Under the pieces are notes generated by a model, which did no database searches, was not told the origin of the DNA, and worked only from the letters and a program-made list of their open reading frames with translations. 64,000 bases of DNA from a virus, in IMG/VR virus record IMGVR_UViG_3300036715_000153, positions 1 to 64,000 of that record. The stretch is one strand, 5' to 3'. Positions within the stretch are counted from its first letter, which is position 1. Every line of letters starts with the position of its first letter. Both the position numbers and the translations under genes were made by a program. Positions 47,142 through 56,118 of this stretch are shown here, piece by piece.

Positions 47142-48287
47142 ATGACCAGCAATCTAATTTATACAACGTTAAAACTCAAATCCAAGAACGAACATTATCT
47201 AATTAGGTATTGTAACTTCATTCGATCACTAAGTACACAACTTTCTTCCGGAGGCACAGAGGCTCACCATATTTGTCCGGTTGGCGAATATCCAGAATAT
47301 TCTGATTTCGAATTACACCCATGGAACTGTGTACACCTAACAAAACACCAGCACTTTATCGCGCACTGGATGCTATGGAAAATCTTAGGATTATCTCAGA
47401 CCCGCGCGTTCAATATGATGAGTACAACCCGTGATGGAATTAGGATTAAATCTGGTCGGGTATTTGCACAGTTGAAGGACGATTATCACGCTGAGCAGAT
47501 CAGGTTGGCTGAGTTAGGGTTACATGCAAATCAGACACAAGAGTTCAGAGATCAACAACGGGCTGTGCAGAACGCCATAGTCGCCGCAGGTGAGCATCAC
47601 TGGTTAACTGAAGAACATAGTATATTTAAGAGTGAAATGGAAAAGAAGAGATATGAAGATGGTACTCATCCGTGGTGTAGTAAAGAGTTCCAGGAGGAGA
47701 ATGGCGCGCGTGCTTCGGCTAGGCAGAAGGCATTAGTTGATGCAGGTGTGCATATTTGGCAGAGTGAAGAGTGCAAGGCAGAAACATCGAGGAGGCTCTT
47801 AGAACTATCTGCCAAAGGAGAACACCCCTTCCAAGATGCGGAGTTCAAAGCTCGTAATTCTGCTAGACAAAAAGAATTATCGGCCAAGGGAGAACATCAT
47901 ACACAACAGAAAGAGTGCATCGAATTACACAAGGAAGGGTTATTGTGTAAAAGAAACAGGAATAATGTTGCTATATTGAAGGGTCACGCGGAAAGACTTC
48001 GAATGGTCTTAGGTTCGGGCTATGATTTAAAATCGGATGAATGGATAAACGAAAAGATTAAAGAATTAGAGTTAATTGAATATATAGAACCACCAAAGGC
48101 ATATCAGTGCAACTCAGACGAATCTCTAAAGGCATCTGGATTGAGAATAAAGAATAAGTCGAATAGGGAATGTGTTGTAGAGTTAAGACTTCTTGCTAAG
48201 GACAAAAATGTTACCCTATCTAGGGGATATAGCATGAAACCAGATGAATGGATATTAGAAAAGATTAAGGAAATACAAAAGTTGTAG
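47142..48287 (+). CDS. HNH homing endonuclease, plus strand
   Basis: 381 aa from ATG 47142 (AAAGG before it). HNH motif EAHHICPVGEY..WNCVHLTKHQHFIAHWMLW (about 40-75), Mob-type. Residues about 120-270 contain repeats of a G-H-x5-EF-x6-ARQK-L unit (for example EHPFQDAEFKARNSARQKEL), probably DNA-contacting. Two C-terminal copies of GYDLKSDEWINEKIKEL and GYSMKPDEWILEKIKEI follow. It lies against the transcription direction between gp23 and the other HNH gene. Confidence 0.82.
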   Translation: MTSNLIYTTLKLKSKNEHYLIRYCNFIRSLSTQLSSGGTEAHHICPVGEYPEYSDFELHPWNCVHLTKHQHFIAHWMLWKILGLSQTRAFNMMSTTRDGIRIKSGRVFAQLKDDYHAEQIRLAELGLHANQTQEFRDQQRAVQNAIVAAGEHHWLTEEHSIFKSEMEKKRYEDGTHPWCSKEFQEENGARASARQKALVDAGVHIWQSEECKAETSRRLLELSAKGEHPFQDAEFKARNSARQKELSAKGEHHTQQKECIELHKEGLLCKRNRNNVAILKGHAERLRMVLGSGYDLKSDEWINEKIKELELIEYIEPPKAYQCNSDESLKASGLRIKNKSNRECVVELRLLAKDKNVTLSRGYSMKPDEWILEKIKEIQKL

Positions 48288-48297
48288 ACGTGAAAAA

Positions 48298-48315
48298 GCC
48301 TCTATTGCTAGAGGC
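48298..48315. terminator. Bidirectional terminator between gp23 and HNH gene
   Basis: Perfect 7-bp stem GCCTCTA/TAGAGGC with loop TTGC; TTTTT on the minus-strand side and CTTTCTT on the plus-strand side. It ends both the gp23 and the HNH transcripts. Confidence 0.88.
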
Positions 48316-48358
48316 CTTTCTTATTACACTAATATATTGCTATATCAGAGGTTACTTA

Positions 48359-49765
48359 TCACCCATGGAGGTTCTGTACGGAAGCAATCCTATAAAAACC
48401 GTTCGACCGGAATGTTGCACCACCGAATGGGTTTGTAGCAAAGCCAGCACGACTCTTCAAAGCCATCAGAGGTTGGAAGCTCGTTGGATCAGTTGCGCGT
48501 TGCAATTGAGCTGCGACATACGGAGCGTAGAACGCGCCAGCTGCATAAGGGCTAGAACCTTTGTAACCAACACAGTAGAAGTCAGCGCTTGCATAAGGGT
48601 CAACAAACACTTTCATCTTACCACCGATTGTACCAACGAATGTGCTTTGTGTAAAGTCTGCATTCAATGTTTCCAATTGTTGGATTGCTGGAGCGTATGA
48701 CATGCTACCTGCTGCTGCCAATGCGGATGCTACGTCACCGGAACAGATAAGGATGTTACCTTTACCCATACGCAGATCGTAAGCAATAGCGTTAGCATCG
48801 CGTTCGATTGCAAACAACAGACCTTTGAACTTCTCATTCGACCAACGACCATCTGTATCAGCTGCAAAGTTAAACACGCCTGGGAGGGTAGCTTTCTGTG
48901 CACCTGGCTTAGCCAAGTTATAGATAGTACGCAGTACACGACGGTTTGTTTCTGTGATCAGTTCAGTTGACATAATATGGCTCAACTCTGACTCAGCGTC
49001 CAGACCATGCAATGCTTTCATGTCCTGTGCCATTTCCAGAGAGTAACCAGATGCCAATTGATAAGTAGCAGCAGTAACAGTCAACTTCTCGATCGACATT
49101 GCCACTTTAGCAGTTATGTCACCTTCACCAGTCGCTGTAAGGATACCACCGCCGTTAGCGTTACCCAGCTGAATAGTAGTTGTTGCGTTGGTTGCAGTTG
49201 CGTTCGAAGAAGCTACAAACACTGTACCGTTGGTAATAGAAGCTACAGTTGTACCAGCAGCGAATTCAGTAGCAGCCAGTGGTTGACCTACTTGGATGTT
49301 AGCTGTAGAAGTAACAGTAACGTTAGCAGAACCAGAAGTAACTGCTGCAGACATTACTTGAACGCCGAGGTATGAACCAAACACGCCAGAAGAACCACCA
49401 ACAGAACCAGAAGTACCACCAGAGAAGCTGGTATCGGATTCGTTCCACAATGCTTCTGTACCAGCTTGTGTTGAGTAACGACTACGCAGTGCGAACACCA
49501 AACCAGTTGGAGTTGTCATTGGCTGCAAACCGCATACATCGAAAGCGATCAAGTTAGGAGCAGCACGACGAACCATGCTGATCAGAACTGGGTCATAACC
49601 TGCAACACCAGCGGCAACGTTAGTAGGAGCGGCTTCTTGCAAAGCCTTTTCTTGGTTTTCCAATAGGATTGCAGTTACGTTACGACGATATTCGTCCTTG
49701 ATTTCTGGAAGAGTACTTTCGTTCAGTACTGGTGCCCATTTTTCATTAAGAGCTTGATCTTGCAT
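48359..49765 (-). CDS. 23: Major capsid protein gp23
   Basis: 468 aa (T4 521, before cleavage). Hallmarks: DPVLISMVRRAAPNLIAFDVCGLQPM (about 58-83), TGLVFALRSRY, EKLTVTAATYQLASGYSLEMAQDMKALHGLDAESEL, and the C-terminal PFGGATFRSNGFYRIASV. Residues about 110-190 hold an inserted Ala/Thr/Ser-rich beta module (NIQVGQPLAATEFAAGTTVASI) related to repeats in the sheath and adhesin. gp21 should remove the N-terminal part. Confidence 0.95.
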   Translation of the reverse strand: MQDQALNEKWAPVLNESTLPEIKDEYRRNVTAILLENQEKALQEAAPTNVAAGVAGYDPVLISMVRRAAPNLIAFDVCGLQPMTTPTGLVFALRSRYSTQAGTEALWNESDTSFSGGTSGSVGGSSGVFGSYLGVQVMSAAVTSGSANVTVTSTANIQVGQPLAATEFAAGTTVASITNGTVFVASSNATATNATTTIQLGNANGGGILTATGEGDITAKVAMSIEKLTVTAATYQLASGYSLEMAQDMKALHGLDAESELSHIMSTELITETNRRVLRTIYNLAKPGAQKATLPGVFNFAADTDGRWSNEKFKGLLFAIERDANAIAYDLRMGKGNILICSGDVASALAAAGSMSYAPAIQQLETLNADFTQSTFVGTIGGKMKVFVDPYASADFYCVGYKGSSPYAAGAFYAPYVAAQLQRATDPTSFQPLMALKSRAGFATNPFGGATFRSNGFYRIASVQNLHG

Positions 49766-49799
49766 GTGTTTCCTTTTATATAAAATGTTATTACAATAT

Positions 49800-49807
49800 T
49801 ATTTAGT
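49800..49807 (-). promoter_or_regulatory. Late promoter box of gp23
   Basis: ACTAAATA, 35 bases before the capsid gene start. Confidence 0.75.
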
Positions 49808-49829
49808 AAACTACCTAAATGTCCGCTAC

Positions 49830-50828
49830 TTAGCGGCTACGCCTAATAGCAGCCAAGTAAGAAGTCATCTTCTCGTCCACTTTCGGTTTAGATGTACCTT
49901 CAGACTCATCAATAGATTTATTTTCTGGTACATCAACTTTCGCTACTGATTCGTCGACAGACTTAGCAACTGGAACAGTAGAGAAGTATTCTTTAATAGC
50001 TTGTACTTTAGTCTCGAACGATTTAACATCTTCGTTCATAAATTCTTTAGCCAGACCATGGAACTTGTCGACTTGTGTATCTGTAAGACCTACACATGCC
50101 TCGTCAACGATAGACACTTTCTTATCGACGATCGCTTTTTCCTCAACTTCTTGGATAGTAACGATTGCAGACTTAAGAGCAGTTTGTGTGGCCTTTAATT
50201 CTTCTTGCAAACTCTCAACGAGGTCTTGCTTCCCAGCAGGAACTTCGATGTTGTGCGATTCAAACAAGTCTTTAAGACCACTAATAAATGACTCGGTCAA
50301 CTTAGTTTGAACTTTAGACTCAACGGCTTCTTTGTTTTCTTCCAACCACTGCTCAGATACATAAGTCAAATAAGAGTCGATAGATGCTTCTTGTTCTTTA
50401 GCTTGCTCATCTAATTGCTTAGCAATGCGCTTTTCCAACTTAGCATATTTAGACTCAGCTAACTTAGTAGCAGCTTCTTTAACAGCAGCGATAAAAGTAA
50501 CTTCTGCTTTAGCTTTGAATTCTTCAGTAAGACCTTCTACACCAGAGAACATAGCTGCCACAGATTCCTTAACATCACCTGCGACTTTCATCGCTTTGTC
50601 ATCGTCTTCTTTGTCTTCGTCGTCGTCTTCTTCGTCATCATCCATAGATTCTTTAGCATCAAAAGGATTTACACCTTTTTTACCAGCCATAGATTTCATG
50701 TCCATGTCTTTATCTTTGGCTTCACCAGCCTCGTCCTCGTCTTCTTCCTTATCTTCGCCTTTGGCTTCAATAAGATCTGCGAGGTTGTTTAATCCTTGCT
50801 TGCGCAGTTCTTCAATGTTAAGTGGCAT
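49830..50828 (-). CDS. 22: Prohead core scaffold gp22
   Basis: 332 aa (T4 269). Start ATG 50828 with AAAGGA. MPLNIEELRKQGLNNLADLIEA opens the protein, then an Asp/Glu-rich disordered part (about 25-70) and long helices rich in Glu and Lys, as in T4 gp22. Forms the inner scaffold of the prohead and is digested by gp21. Confidence 0.85.
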   Translation of the reverse strand: MPLNIEELRKQGLNNLADLIEAKGEDKEEDEDEAGEAKDKDMDMKSMAGKKGVNPFDAKESMDDDEEDDDEDKEDDDKAMKVAGDVKESVAAMFSGVEGLTEEFKAKAEVTFIAAVKEAATKLAESKYAKLEKRIAKQLDEQAKEQEASIDSYLTYVSEQWLEENKEAVESKVQTKLTESFISGLKDLFESHNIEVPAGKQDLVESLQEELKATQTALKSAIVTIQEVEEKAIVDKKVSIVDEACVGLTDTQVDKFHGLAKEFMNEDVKSFETKVQAIKEYFSTVPVAKSVDESVAKVDVPENKSIDESEGTSKPKVDEKMTSYLAAIRRSR

Positions 50829-50861
50829 TTCTATTCCTTTGTTAAAATTGTGTTTCATTAA

Positions 50862-50869
50862 TATTTAGT
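50862..50869 (-). promoter_or_regulatory. Late promoter box of gp22
   Basis: ACTAAATA, 34 bases before the gp22 start. Confidence 0.72.
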
Positions 50870-50889
50870 TAACTACCAAAACAGGTCGC

Positions 50890-51564
50890 TTAAACTTTAA
50901 ACGACTTCAATAAGCTGTCAAACGCAGATATCGACATCTGATATCTTTCACCTGCCTTGGCTTGCTTAATTTCTTTACGTTGCCCGAGGAATCTATCGAA
51001 TTCCTCCAGCATCGCATTATTACTTAGTAATGTCAATAAACCATCAGACTCTACGATAGATGAAACAAACGCATCCGGCGCACTCGGGTTAAGCACAAAA
51101 TCTACAGTAAACAGCTTATATCCTGCTTGAATCTCGTTAATACCATTTTTATTTAGTTTAACGGAACCAGAACCGCGTGTAGACATCCCACCTTGTACAC
51201 CATTGCGGATAAGACCAGCAACTACATCTCCTAGTGGTGTACCTTCTAATATACGGGCTTTACCTATATAATTGTTGCCGTCTTTGTTAAACTCTGTAAT
51301 GAGTAAACATGCCCTTTCTGCATTTATCCTAGGCCCACCGTCTGCTGGATGATCTAATTCGCCGAGTGCTCTGTTAGTCTTAACCATAGACTCTGTAAAC
51401 GATTTTGCAGCTGGGTCGAATATAGATTCACTGTATATTCTGTTGTTTCTATTCGCTACATTCGTCTGTGCAAATACACCGGTTACGTATAATTTCTTGT
51501 CGCCATTACTATCACTTTCTGTGATCGTAGTAACATCCTCAAAATGTTTTTCAATTAGAATCAT
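50890..51564 (-). CDS. 21: Prohead protease gp21
   Basis: 224 aa (T4 212). A herpesvirus-type serine protease fold: GELDHPADGG has the catalytic His (about 68-77), GGMSTRGSGSV the nucleophile Ser and charge-relay residues (about 124-134), and FVLNPSAPDAF follows. Matures the capsid by cleaving gp23, gp22 and itself. Confidence 0.92.
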   Translation of the reverse strand: MILIEKHFEDVTTITESDSNGDKKLYVTGVFAQTNVANRNNRIYSESIFDPAAKSFTESMVKTNRALGELDHPADGGPRINAERACLLITEFNKDGNNYIGKARILEGTPLGDVVAGLIRNGVQGGMSTRGSGSVKLNKNGINEIQAGYKLFTVDFVLNPSAPDAFVSSIVESDGLLTLLSNNAMLEEFDRFLGQRKEIKQAKAGERYQMSISAFDSLLKSFKV

Positions 51565-51594
51565 GTCGTGCTTTCTTTTCTACTAAGTACATGG

Positions 51595-51909
51595 TTATTT
51601 CCCGAAAATCGATTTACGCTTACGAAGACTAATCTTCAGTTTGCGTTTAGTTTTAATCACGCGACTGGCCTTACCTTTTCGCCACGCCTTCACCATCGCC
51701 ATTTTACGATGTCTCTTTTCCTGAAAAGACATACGTTTCAATTTTATCTGACCGCCTTTACCTTTAGTTACCTTAAACCCTTTTTTAGGCTTAACTTTCA
51801 TAACCATCTTGCCGCCACGAACTACCTTAATCTTTTTAAGTTCATTGAGAACTATGTCCTCACATAGTTCTGTCAGTCGCGCATGAACAGATGTTATAGT
51901 AAGTGTCAT
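51595..51909 (-). CDS. Highly basic virion-module protein, 104 aa
   Basis: About a third Lys/Arg (KPKKGFKVTKGKGGQIKLKR, KTKRKLKISLRKRK). It lies between portal and protease genes, where T4 has the prohead core genes 67 and 68. Probably a DNA-binding internal or core protein; the family is not certain. Confidence 0.65.
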   Translation of the reverse strand: MTLTITSVHARLTELCEDIVLNELKKIKVVRGGKMVMKVKPKKGFKVTKGKGGQIKLKRMSFQEKRHRKMAMVKAWRKGKASRVIKTKRKLKISLRKRKSIFGK

Positions 51910-52229
51910 TTGTTTGTTGTCACTATCACCGCATTGCTACGAGTATCGTGTTTAACTGTCGCTTCGTGTCCACTGGGATGTGAGTACGTAGTATGAGCAA
52001 ACGTCTTAGGGTTCTGTGTGTATCCCTTAGATATTAAATGTTTGTGAACCTCACCTTCAGAACTCTTGGCAGCTTCTGCAGAACTATGTTGCTTTGTGTG
52101 TTCTTGCATATGCTTTCCTTTCCAAGAAGGACCTTTAGTAAATCCTTGCCCAGATAAAGCCTCGTGATGAGACTTACCCATATCAGACCCTGCTTCTAAT
52201 ATCGCTTTAACAGTATCTACGATAGCCAT
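51906..52229 (-). CDS. Hypothetical protein in head module, 107 aa
   Basis: Histidine- and lysine-rich (KSHHEALSGQGF, KHMQEHTKQHSSAEAAK), with a beta-like end (HEATVKHDTRSNAVIVTT). Overlaps the next gene as ATGA. Function unknown; a capsid-internal role is possible. Confidence 0.62.
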   Translation of the reverse strand: MAIVDTVKAILEAGSDMGKSHHEALSGQGFTKGPSWKGKHMQEHTKQHSSAEAAKSSEGEVHKHLISKGYTQNPKTFAHTTYSHPSGHEATVKHDTRSNAVIVTTNK

Positions 52230-52230
52230 A

Positions 52231-52962
52231 TTAGTCGTCTACTTCCATATCTTTAACTGCCTTGCTAGCCGAACGAGTCTTCGACTTTTTATCATCTTCA
52301 TCTTCATCATCAGCCGCCGACTGTCTTGATTTATGTATAGTAACCTTAGACTTTTGATTGCCGCCCTTTTCATTATCTTCTGGCATATCGTCGGTACTAA
52401 CCATAACAACATCAGCAAACGAAACAGTCATAGTTTTATCTGTGTTATCGTCGTTATACTGTTTAGGAGTAACAACATAGAATTCTTTATCTTTAAGATC
52501 GGATGAAACTACGTAGAAATAGTTATTACCCGACTTCTTAGTTTTAACTTTAACTACCTTATCTGCCTTTGTACGTGACATTGGTATCCAGTCCTCAGAT
52601 ATAGCAGATTCGGTCTTAACAGGTTCCTTGCCTTTGTCGTCCAGCGCATTAGCCTTTACATCTTTGTCGGTGATTTTAATTTCGTCCTTAGCAGAGCCAG
52701 AATTTACATCTTTTGGTTTAGCTTCTTCTGTGACTGGATCGAGACTGATTCCCATTGCAATAATGATCGAGTTAATCTTGGCAGCAGATGTACCTTGTTC
52801 GGCAGCAATCTTATTAATCAGCGTAGACTTATTAATTTTAGGATTGGTTAGTATAGCCTTAAGTACAGCCAGCGTCGCAGTAGCTGCATCTGGATTAGAT
52901 GTGGACAGTTGCTTTAACTTAGTAGTATCCAACGATTCGTTTAGATAAGATTTAAAAGACAT
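52231..52962 (-). CDS. Hypothetical protein in head module, 243 aa
   Basis: Begins MSFKSYLNESLDTTKL, a leader style of T4-like structural proteins. Helical first 75 residues, then a charged linker, a small beta domain (NNYFYVVSSDLKDKEFYVV) and an acidic/basic tail. Its ATG overlaps the stop of the 43-aa gene upstream. A prohead core role is inferred from position. Confidence 0.62.
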   Translation of the reverse strand: MSFKSYLNESLDTTKLKQLSTSNPDAATATLAVLKAILTNPKINKSTLINKIAAEQGTSAAKINSIIIAMGISLDPVTEEAKPKDVNSGSAKDEIKITDKDVKANALDDKGKEPVKTESAISEDWIPMSRTKADKVVKVKTKKSGNNYFYVVSSDLKDKEFYVVTPKQYNDDNTDKTMTVSFADVVMVSTDDMPEDNEKGGNQKSKVTIHKSRQSAADDEDEDDKKSKTRSASKAVKDMEVDD

Positions 52963-53093
52963 TATTTAGATACCTGTTTAGAAATAGATTTACCCATAGA
53001 CTCAGATACTAACTTTTCAGTCTTAGCAACCTGTTCTTGTTTCTTTTGTTCTAGCGCGGCCTTAATTGCCGAAAGACTTGTATTGTCTGACAT
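52962..53093 (-). CDS. Small helical protein after portal gene, 43 aa
   Basis: Reads MSDNTSLSAIKAALEQKKQE and continues as one charged helix to ISKQVSK. In T4 the small core protein gp67 follows gene 20; this could be its counterpart. A late box variant (ACTAAATT) is 25 bases upstream. Confidence 0.6.
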   Translation of the reverse strand: MSDNTSLSAIKAALEQKKQEQVAKTEKLVSESMGKSISKQVSK

Positions 53094-53117
53094 AGTATAA
53101 TCCTTAAATATTTGTAT

Positions 53118-53125
53118 AATTTAGT
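53118..53125 (-). promoter_or_regulatory. Late promoter box variant
   Basis: ACTAAATT overlapping the end of the portal gene, 25 bases before the 43-aa gene. Confidence 0.45.
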
Positions 53126-54792
53126 TATTGTGGAGATTGATCATCTGGTGCAGCTGGCTCGTCGGTTGGAGCTGAATCTGGTTGCTGTGCCGGTGCTGCG
53201 GTATCTGCGAACTGTGTAGGTGCATCCGCGGCATCTGGCGGAGTTATTCCTTCATCGTCTATTTGTTTATTCATTTCATCGTATTCTTCGTCAGACATTA
53301 GTAAGATCTGTTTCATAACATATTCTTTAGAAACATACTTACCAACGAACATATCTGCCATCTGAACAGTAGTAAACCTCTCGCGGATAATCTCCGTCTC
53401 TTTTAACTCTGTGTAGAAACTATCCTTAGACCATTCAACAGAAAGTTGACGTTTGATATCTTCACTCTCTTCGGCCCTAATAATCTTCTTGACGATCAAC
53501 TGTGTAATTAATAAGTCGATCAACAACAAAGAAAACTTATTACGTAGTCTGTCTATAAACTTTTGAAACTTAATCTCATCGCGAGTAATTTCGGATGTTC
53601 TTCCGAGACCACCGACCATAGGAGCTTCATCACTAAGTCTAGACAACGGAACGTTCAGAGACTTATACAACTTCTTTTTCATTAACTCTAGGTCATCTAC
53701 TTCACCTAGATTAGCGCCAGACTCCAGCGTAGATATTTCGGTAGACTTACCATCCCCTCTACGTGGAATCCAAAAGTCCTCGAGCATCGACATATTACGT
53801 CTAGCGTCTTTGACTTCTCCTGTCAGTGCATCGTATGTTAAGTTCGTACGGAACTTATTCATCATGTCTTTCATATACTGCTCTGCCTTTTGTGGAGGCA
53901 TGTTACCTACGTCTACGTAGAAGATACGACGTTCTGGTGCACGAGCAATACGATACAAAACCATAGAATCTTCTAAGGTGCGTAAGTTATTCGCAGTCTT
54001 TAATGCTGGGTGTAAATATGAAAGAATACAAGAATACTCTTCGTCATATAAACCAGACGTAACGTATGCAATCGCGTCTGGTGCAATCTTAACAAGTTGA
54101 TCGATCGAGCCTAGCGATGAAGATCCGTTATATCCTGGGGCAGTTAATACCCCAGACATACCATTACCGCTATCGTTAATAGCAATAGTGGAACCCTTAC
54201 GAGCCGCCTGATATGTAAAGTATTCTTTCTTAGTCTTATTAGTCTCTACTCCAGTCTGGTTTTTAGACTTTTCAATTTCAACGACTCGTCTAATGGTAGT
54301 AGGACTGATATACCTGGCCTCAATCAGTCCTTCATTTTGATCCCAAATCTTATGGAAGTAGATACGTCCGTCGATATACCAGCGGCGGACTAAGTCGTAT
54401 GCCTTTTGATTAAACTGGATGCGAGTCATGACTTCGTCAAACTCGTTGGATATTTTATTCTTAATAGAGTTCGAAAACTTTAAGTCGTCGGTATTTAACT
54501 TAACAACATTACCTTCGGCGTCTTCAGACATCATCTCATTAACTATTTCGTCGATGGCATATGACACTTCAGGGATGCGCGATATATCCCTATATCTGCG
54601 GATTAACTCAACTTCGTTAGTAGACGCCGATGGGTCTAAGTCATACGAGAAGTTAACTCTGTTTGATTCTACTACGATAGCGCCGTCGGCGTTTGGTAAT
54701 ACAAAAGATTCGACTTCGGTAGATACGTCCATCTCCTTTTCGGGATTTTTTGTATAACCGAACATGTTTGAGATTTGTTCTAAAAGATTCAT
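53125..54792 (-). CDS. 20: Portal vertex protein gp20
   Basis: 555 aa (T4 524). Characteristic segments: [96 protein letters not shown]-type region (written here without the full run), and [17 protein letters not shown]. The Ala/Pro-rich C-terminal tail is long. Forms the dodecameric portal and the head-tail connector base. Confidence 0.95.
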   Translation of the reverse strand: [555 protein letters not shown]

Positions 54793-54819
54793 TGATTATA
54801 TGTTACAAATAATAATTTT

Positions 54820-54827
54820 TATTTAGT
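54820..54827 (-). promoter_or_regulatory. Late promoter box of gp20
   Basis: ACTAAATA, 28 bases before the portal gene start. Confidence 0.72.
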
Positions 54828-54840
54828 TGAACTACATGTA

Positions 54841-54869
54841 TTGACATTTAGTCTTTGCTAGTATATCAT
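54841..54869 (+). promoter_or_regulatory. Sigma70-type promoter, plus strand
   Basis: TTGACA (54841-54846) with TATATC (15-base spacer) or TATCAT (17-base spacer), just before the plus-strand endonuclease gene. Confidence 0.5.
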
Positions 54870-54876
54870 TTTTAAT

Positions 54877-55497
54877 ATGAAAAACATTAAAATAACAGAT
54901 TACCTAAATGAACAAAGGTTGTTCCCTATATTAACTACAATATTCGATGGCTGTCTTATTACCAAACAACATCGAATGAAAATCGATGGAAAATTATTAA
55001 TTGTAGATTTTTTAATAATCACCAAATTTGGTCAATTGATCATCGAGTTCAATGGTAATCTTCATTATCAGAGAGCAGAAACTCAACTCAGGGACAACAT
55101 GTTACGCGACTACTGTATGGTAAACGATATTATGTTAGTCGAGATACCATATTTCATACAACTCACCAATGATACGGCCGCATTCCTTTTTAGTAAAGAT
55201 GTAGTCAAATATTATTTATCAAAATTCAACATATCTACAACATTTCCACATGGATTTATTTCTCCAAAACTAACTCTACCGTGCGATTTTAATATTGCTG
55301 GTTGGAATAGATTTATGTCCGATATTCATAACATAATTCCACATGACCACAACCTCGCAATAACACGTCAGATATGGGATAGTTTATATCATAAGATGGA
55401 GTCATCTACATACCCGTCTATATCTTGTACGGTCGGGGTAGATATGTACACCCATTTTATCACTCCATCCACTTTCTTTGAAAATTATCCAACATAG
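54877..55497 (+). CDS. Vsr/EDxHD-like homing endonuclease
   Basis: 206 aa. Residues about 38-100 (KIDGKLLIVDFLIITKFGQ, LIIEFNGNLHYQ, LRDYCMVNDIMLVEIPY) show the strand-strand-helix core of very-short-patch-repair-like nucleases, with D, E and H residues as in EDxHD homing enzymes of phages. It is a free-standing gene against the transcription direction between gp20 and gp19. The rest of the chain is not recognised. Confidence 0.65.
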   Translation: MKNIKITDYLNEQRLFPILTTIFDGCLITKQHRMKIDGKLLIVDFLIITKFGQLIIEFNGNLHYQRAETQLRDNMLRDYCMVNDIMLVEIPYFIQLTNDTAAFLFSKDVVKYYLSKFNISTTFPHGFISPKLTLPCDFNIAGWNRFMSDIHNIIPHDHNLAITRQIWDSLYHKMESSTYPSISCTVGVDMYTHFITPSTFFENYPT

Positions 55498-55506
55498 ATA
55501 TTATTA

Positions 55507-55532
55507 AAAGGACCTAAGCGATTAAGTCCTTT
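55507..55532. terminator. Bidirectional terminator
   Basis: AAAGGAC/GTCCTTT 7-bp stem, inner TAA/TTA pairs and a GCGA tetraloop. It lies between the converging gp19 and endonuclease genes. Confidence 0.82.
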
Positions 55533-55541
55533 AGATAATAC

Positions 55542-56069
55542 TTATTCTATACCAGCATCGCCTCTAGTCCACCACTGATATTCCATAGTTACAGTATACT
55601 CCTGGATGGTATCAATCTGCTCATACCCCAGATCAATCGTACTCAGATCAGTTGGGAATCCGCCAACAAAGTCATACTTGGCAAGCGACAAACCATTACG
55701 ATCAAACTGTTCAACTGTAAAGTCTGTTTGATACTGAGTAGCACGAGTAGCACCGATATTCTCAGCATGACCGTTAATAAGATTCATCCAGCGTTCGAAT
55801 GCTGTACGAGTCTTCCAATCAGAATCGTTAATAACTGTAAGCGTAATTGGCTGGAAATCACGATCACCTGCGATCTTGATATTTCGACCTTGATACGGTA
55901 CTTGGATAGGGTTAATAGTCGCACCTGGGATTTGTGCTACCTTTGCGTCAAACGACAACTTGAGCGATGCGCTACCGCCGTCGACACCGTCTGGAAACTT
56001 TACAGTTACTCTATACAGTGTTGGTCGTGCACCGCCTAGGAACTGCGATCTAAATTCTGCTAATGACAA
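55542..56069 (-). CDS. 19: Tail tube protein gp19
   Basis: 175 aa (T4 163). MSLAEFRSQFLGGARPTLYRV, AQIPGATINPIQVPYQGRNIKIAGDR, WKTRTAFERWMNLINGH and the closing IQEYTVTMEYQWW are typical. Hexamer rings form the inner tail tube. Confidence 0.93.
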   Translation of the reverse strand: MSLAEFRSQFLGGARPTLYRVTVKFPDGVDGGSASLKLSFDAKVAQIPGATINPIQVPYQGRNIKIAGDRDFQPITLTVINDSDWKTRTAFERWMNLINGHAENIGATRATQYQTDFTVEQFDRNGLSLAKYDFVGGFPTDLSTIDLGYEQIDTIQEYTVTMEYQWWTRGDAGIE

Positions 56070-56095
56070 AATAATACTCCTTAAAAATTATATTA

Positions 56096-56112
56096 GGGGG
56101 ATTTGCTCCCCC
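56096..56112 (-). terminator. Terminator after gp18
   Basis: GGGGGA/TCCCCC 6-bp stem with a 5-base loop between the sheath and tube genes; an AT-rich tract with TTTTT follows on the minus strand. Confidence 0.75.
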
Positions 56113-56118
56113 AGTTTA

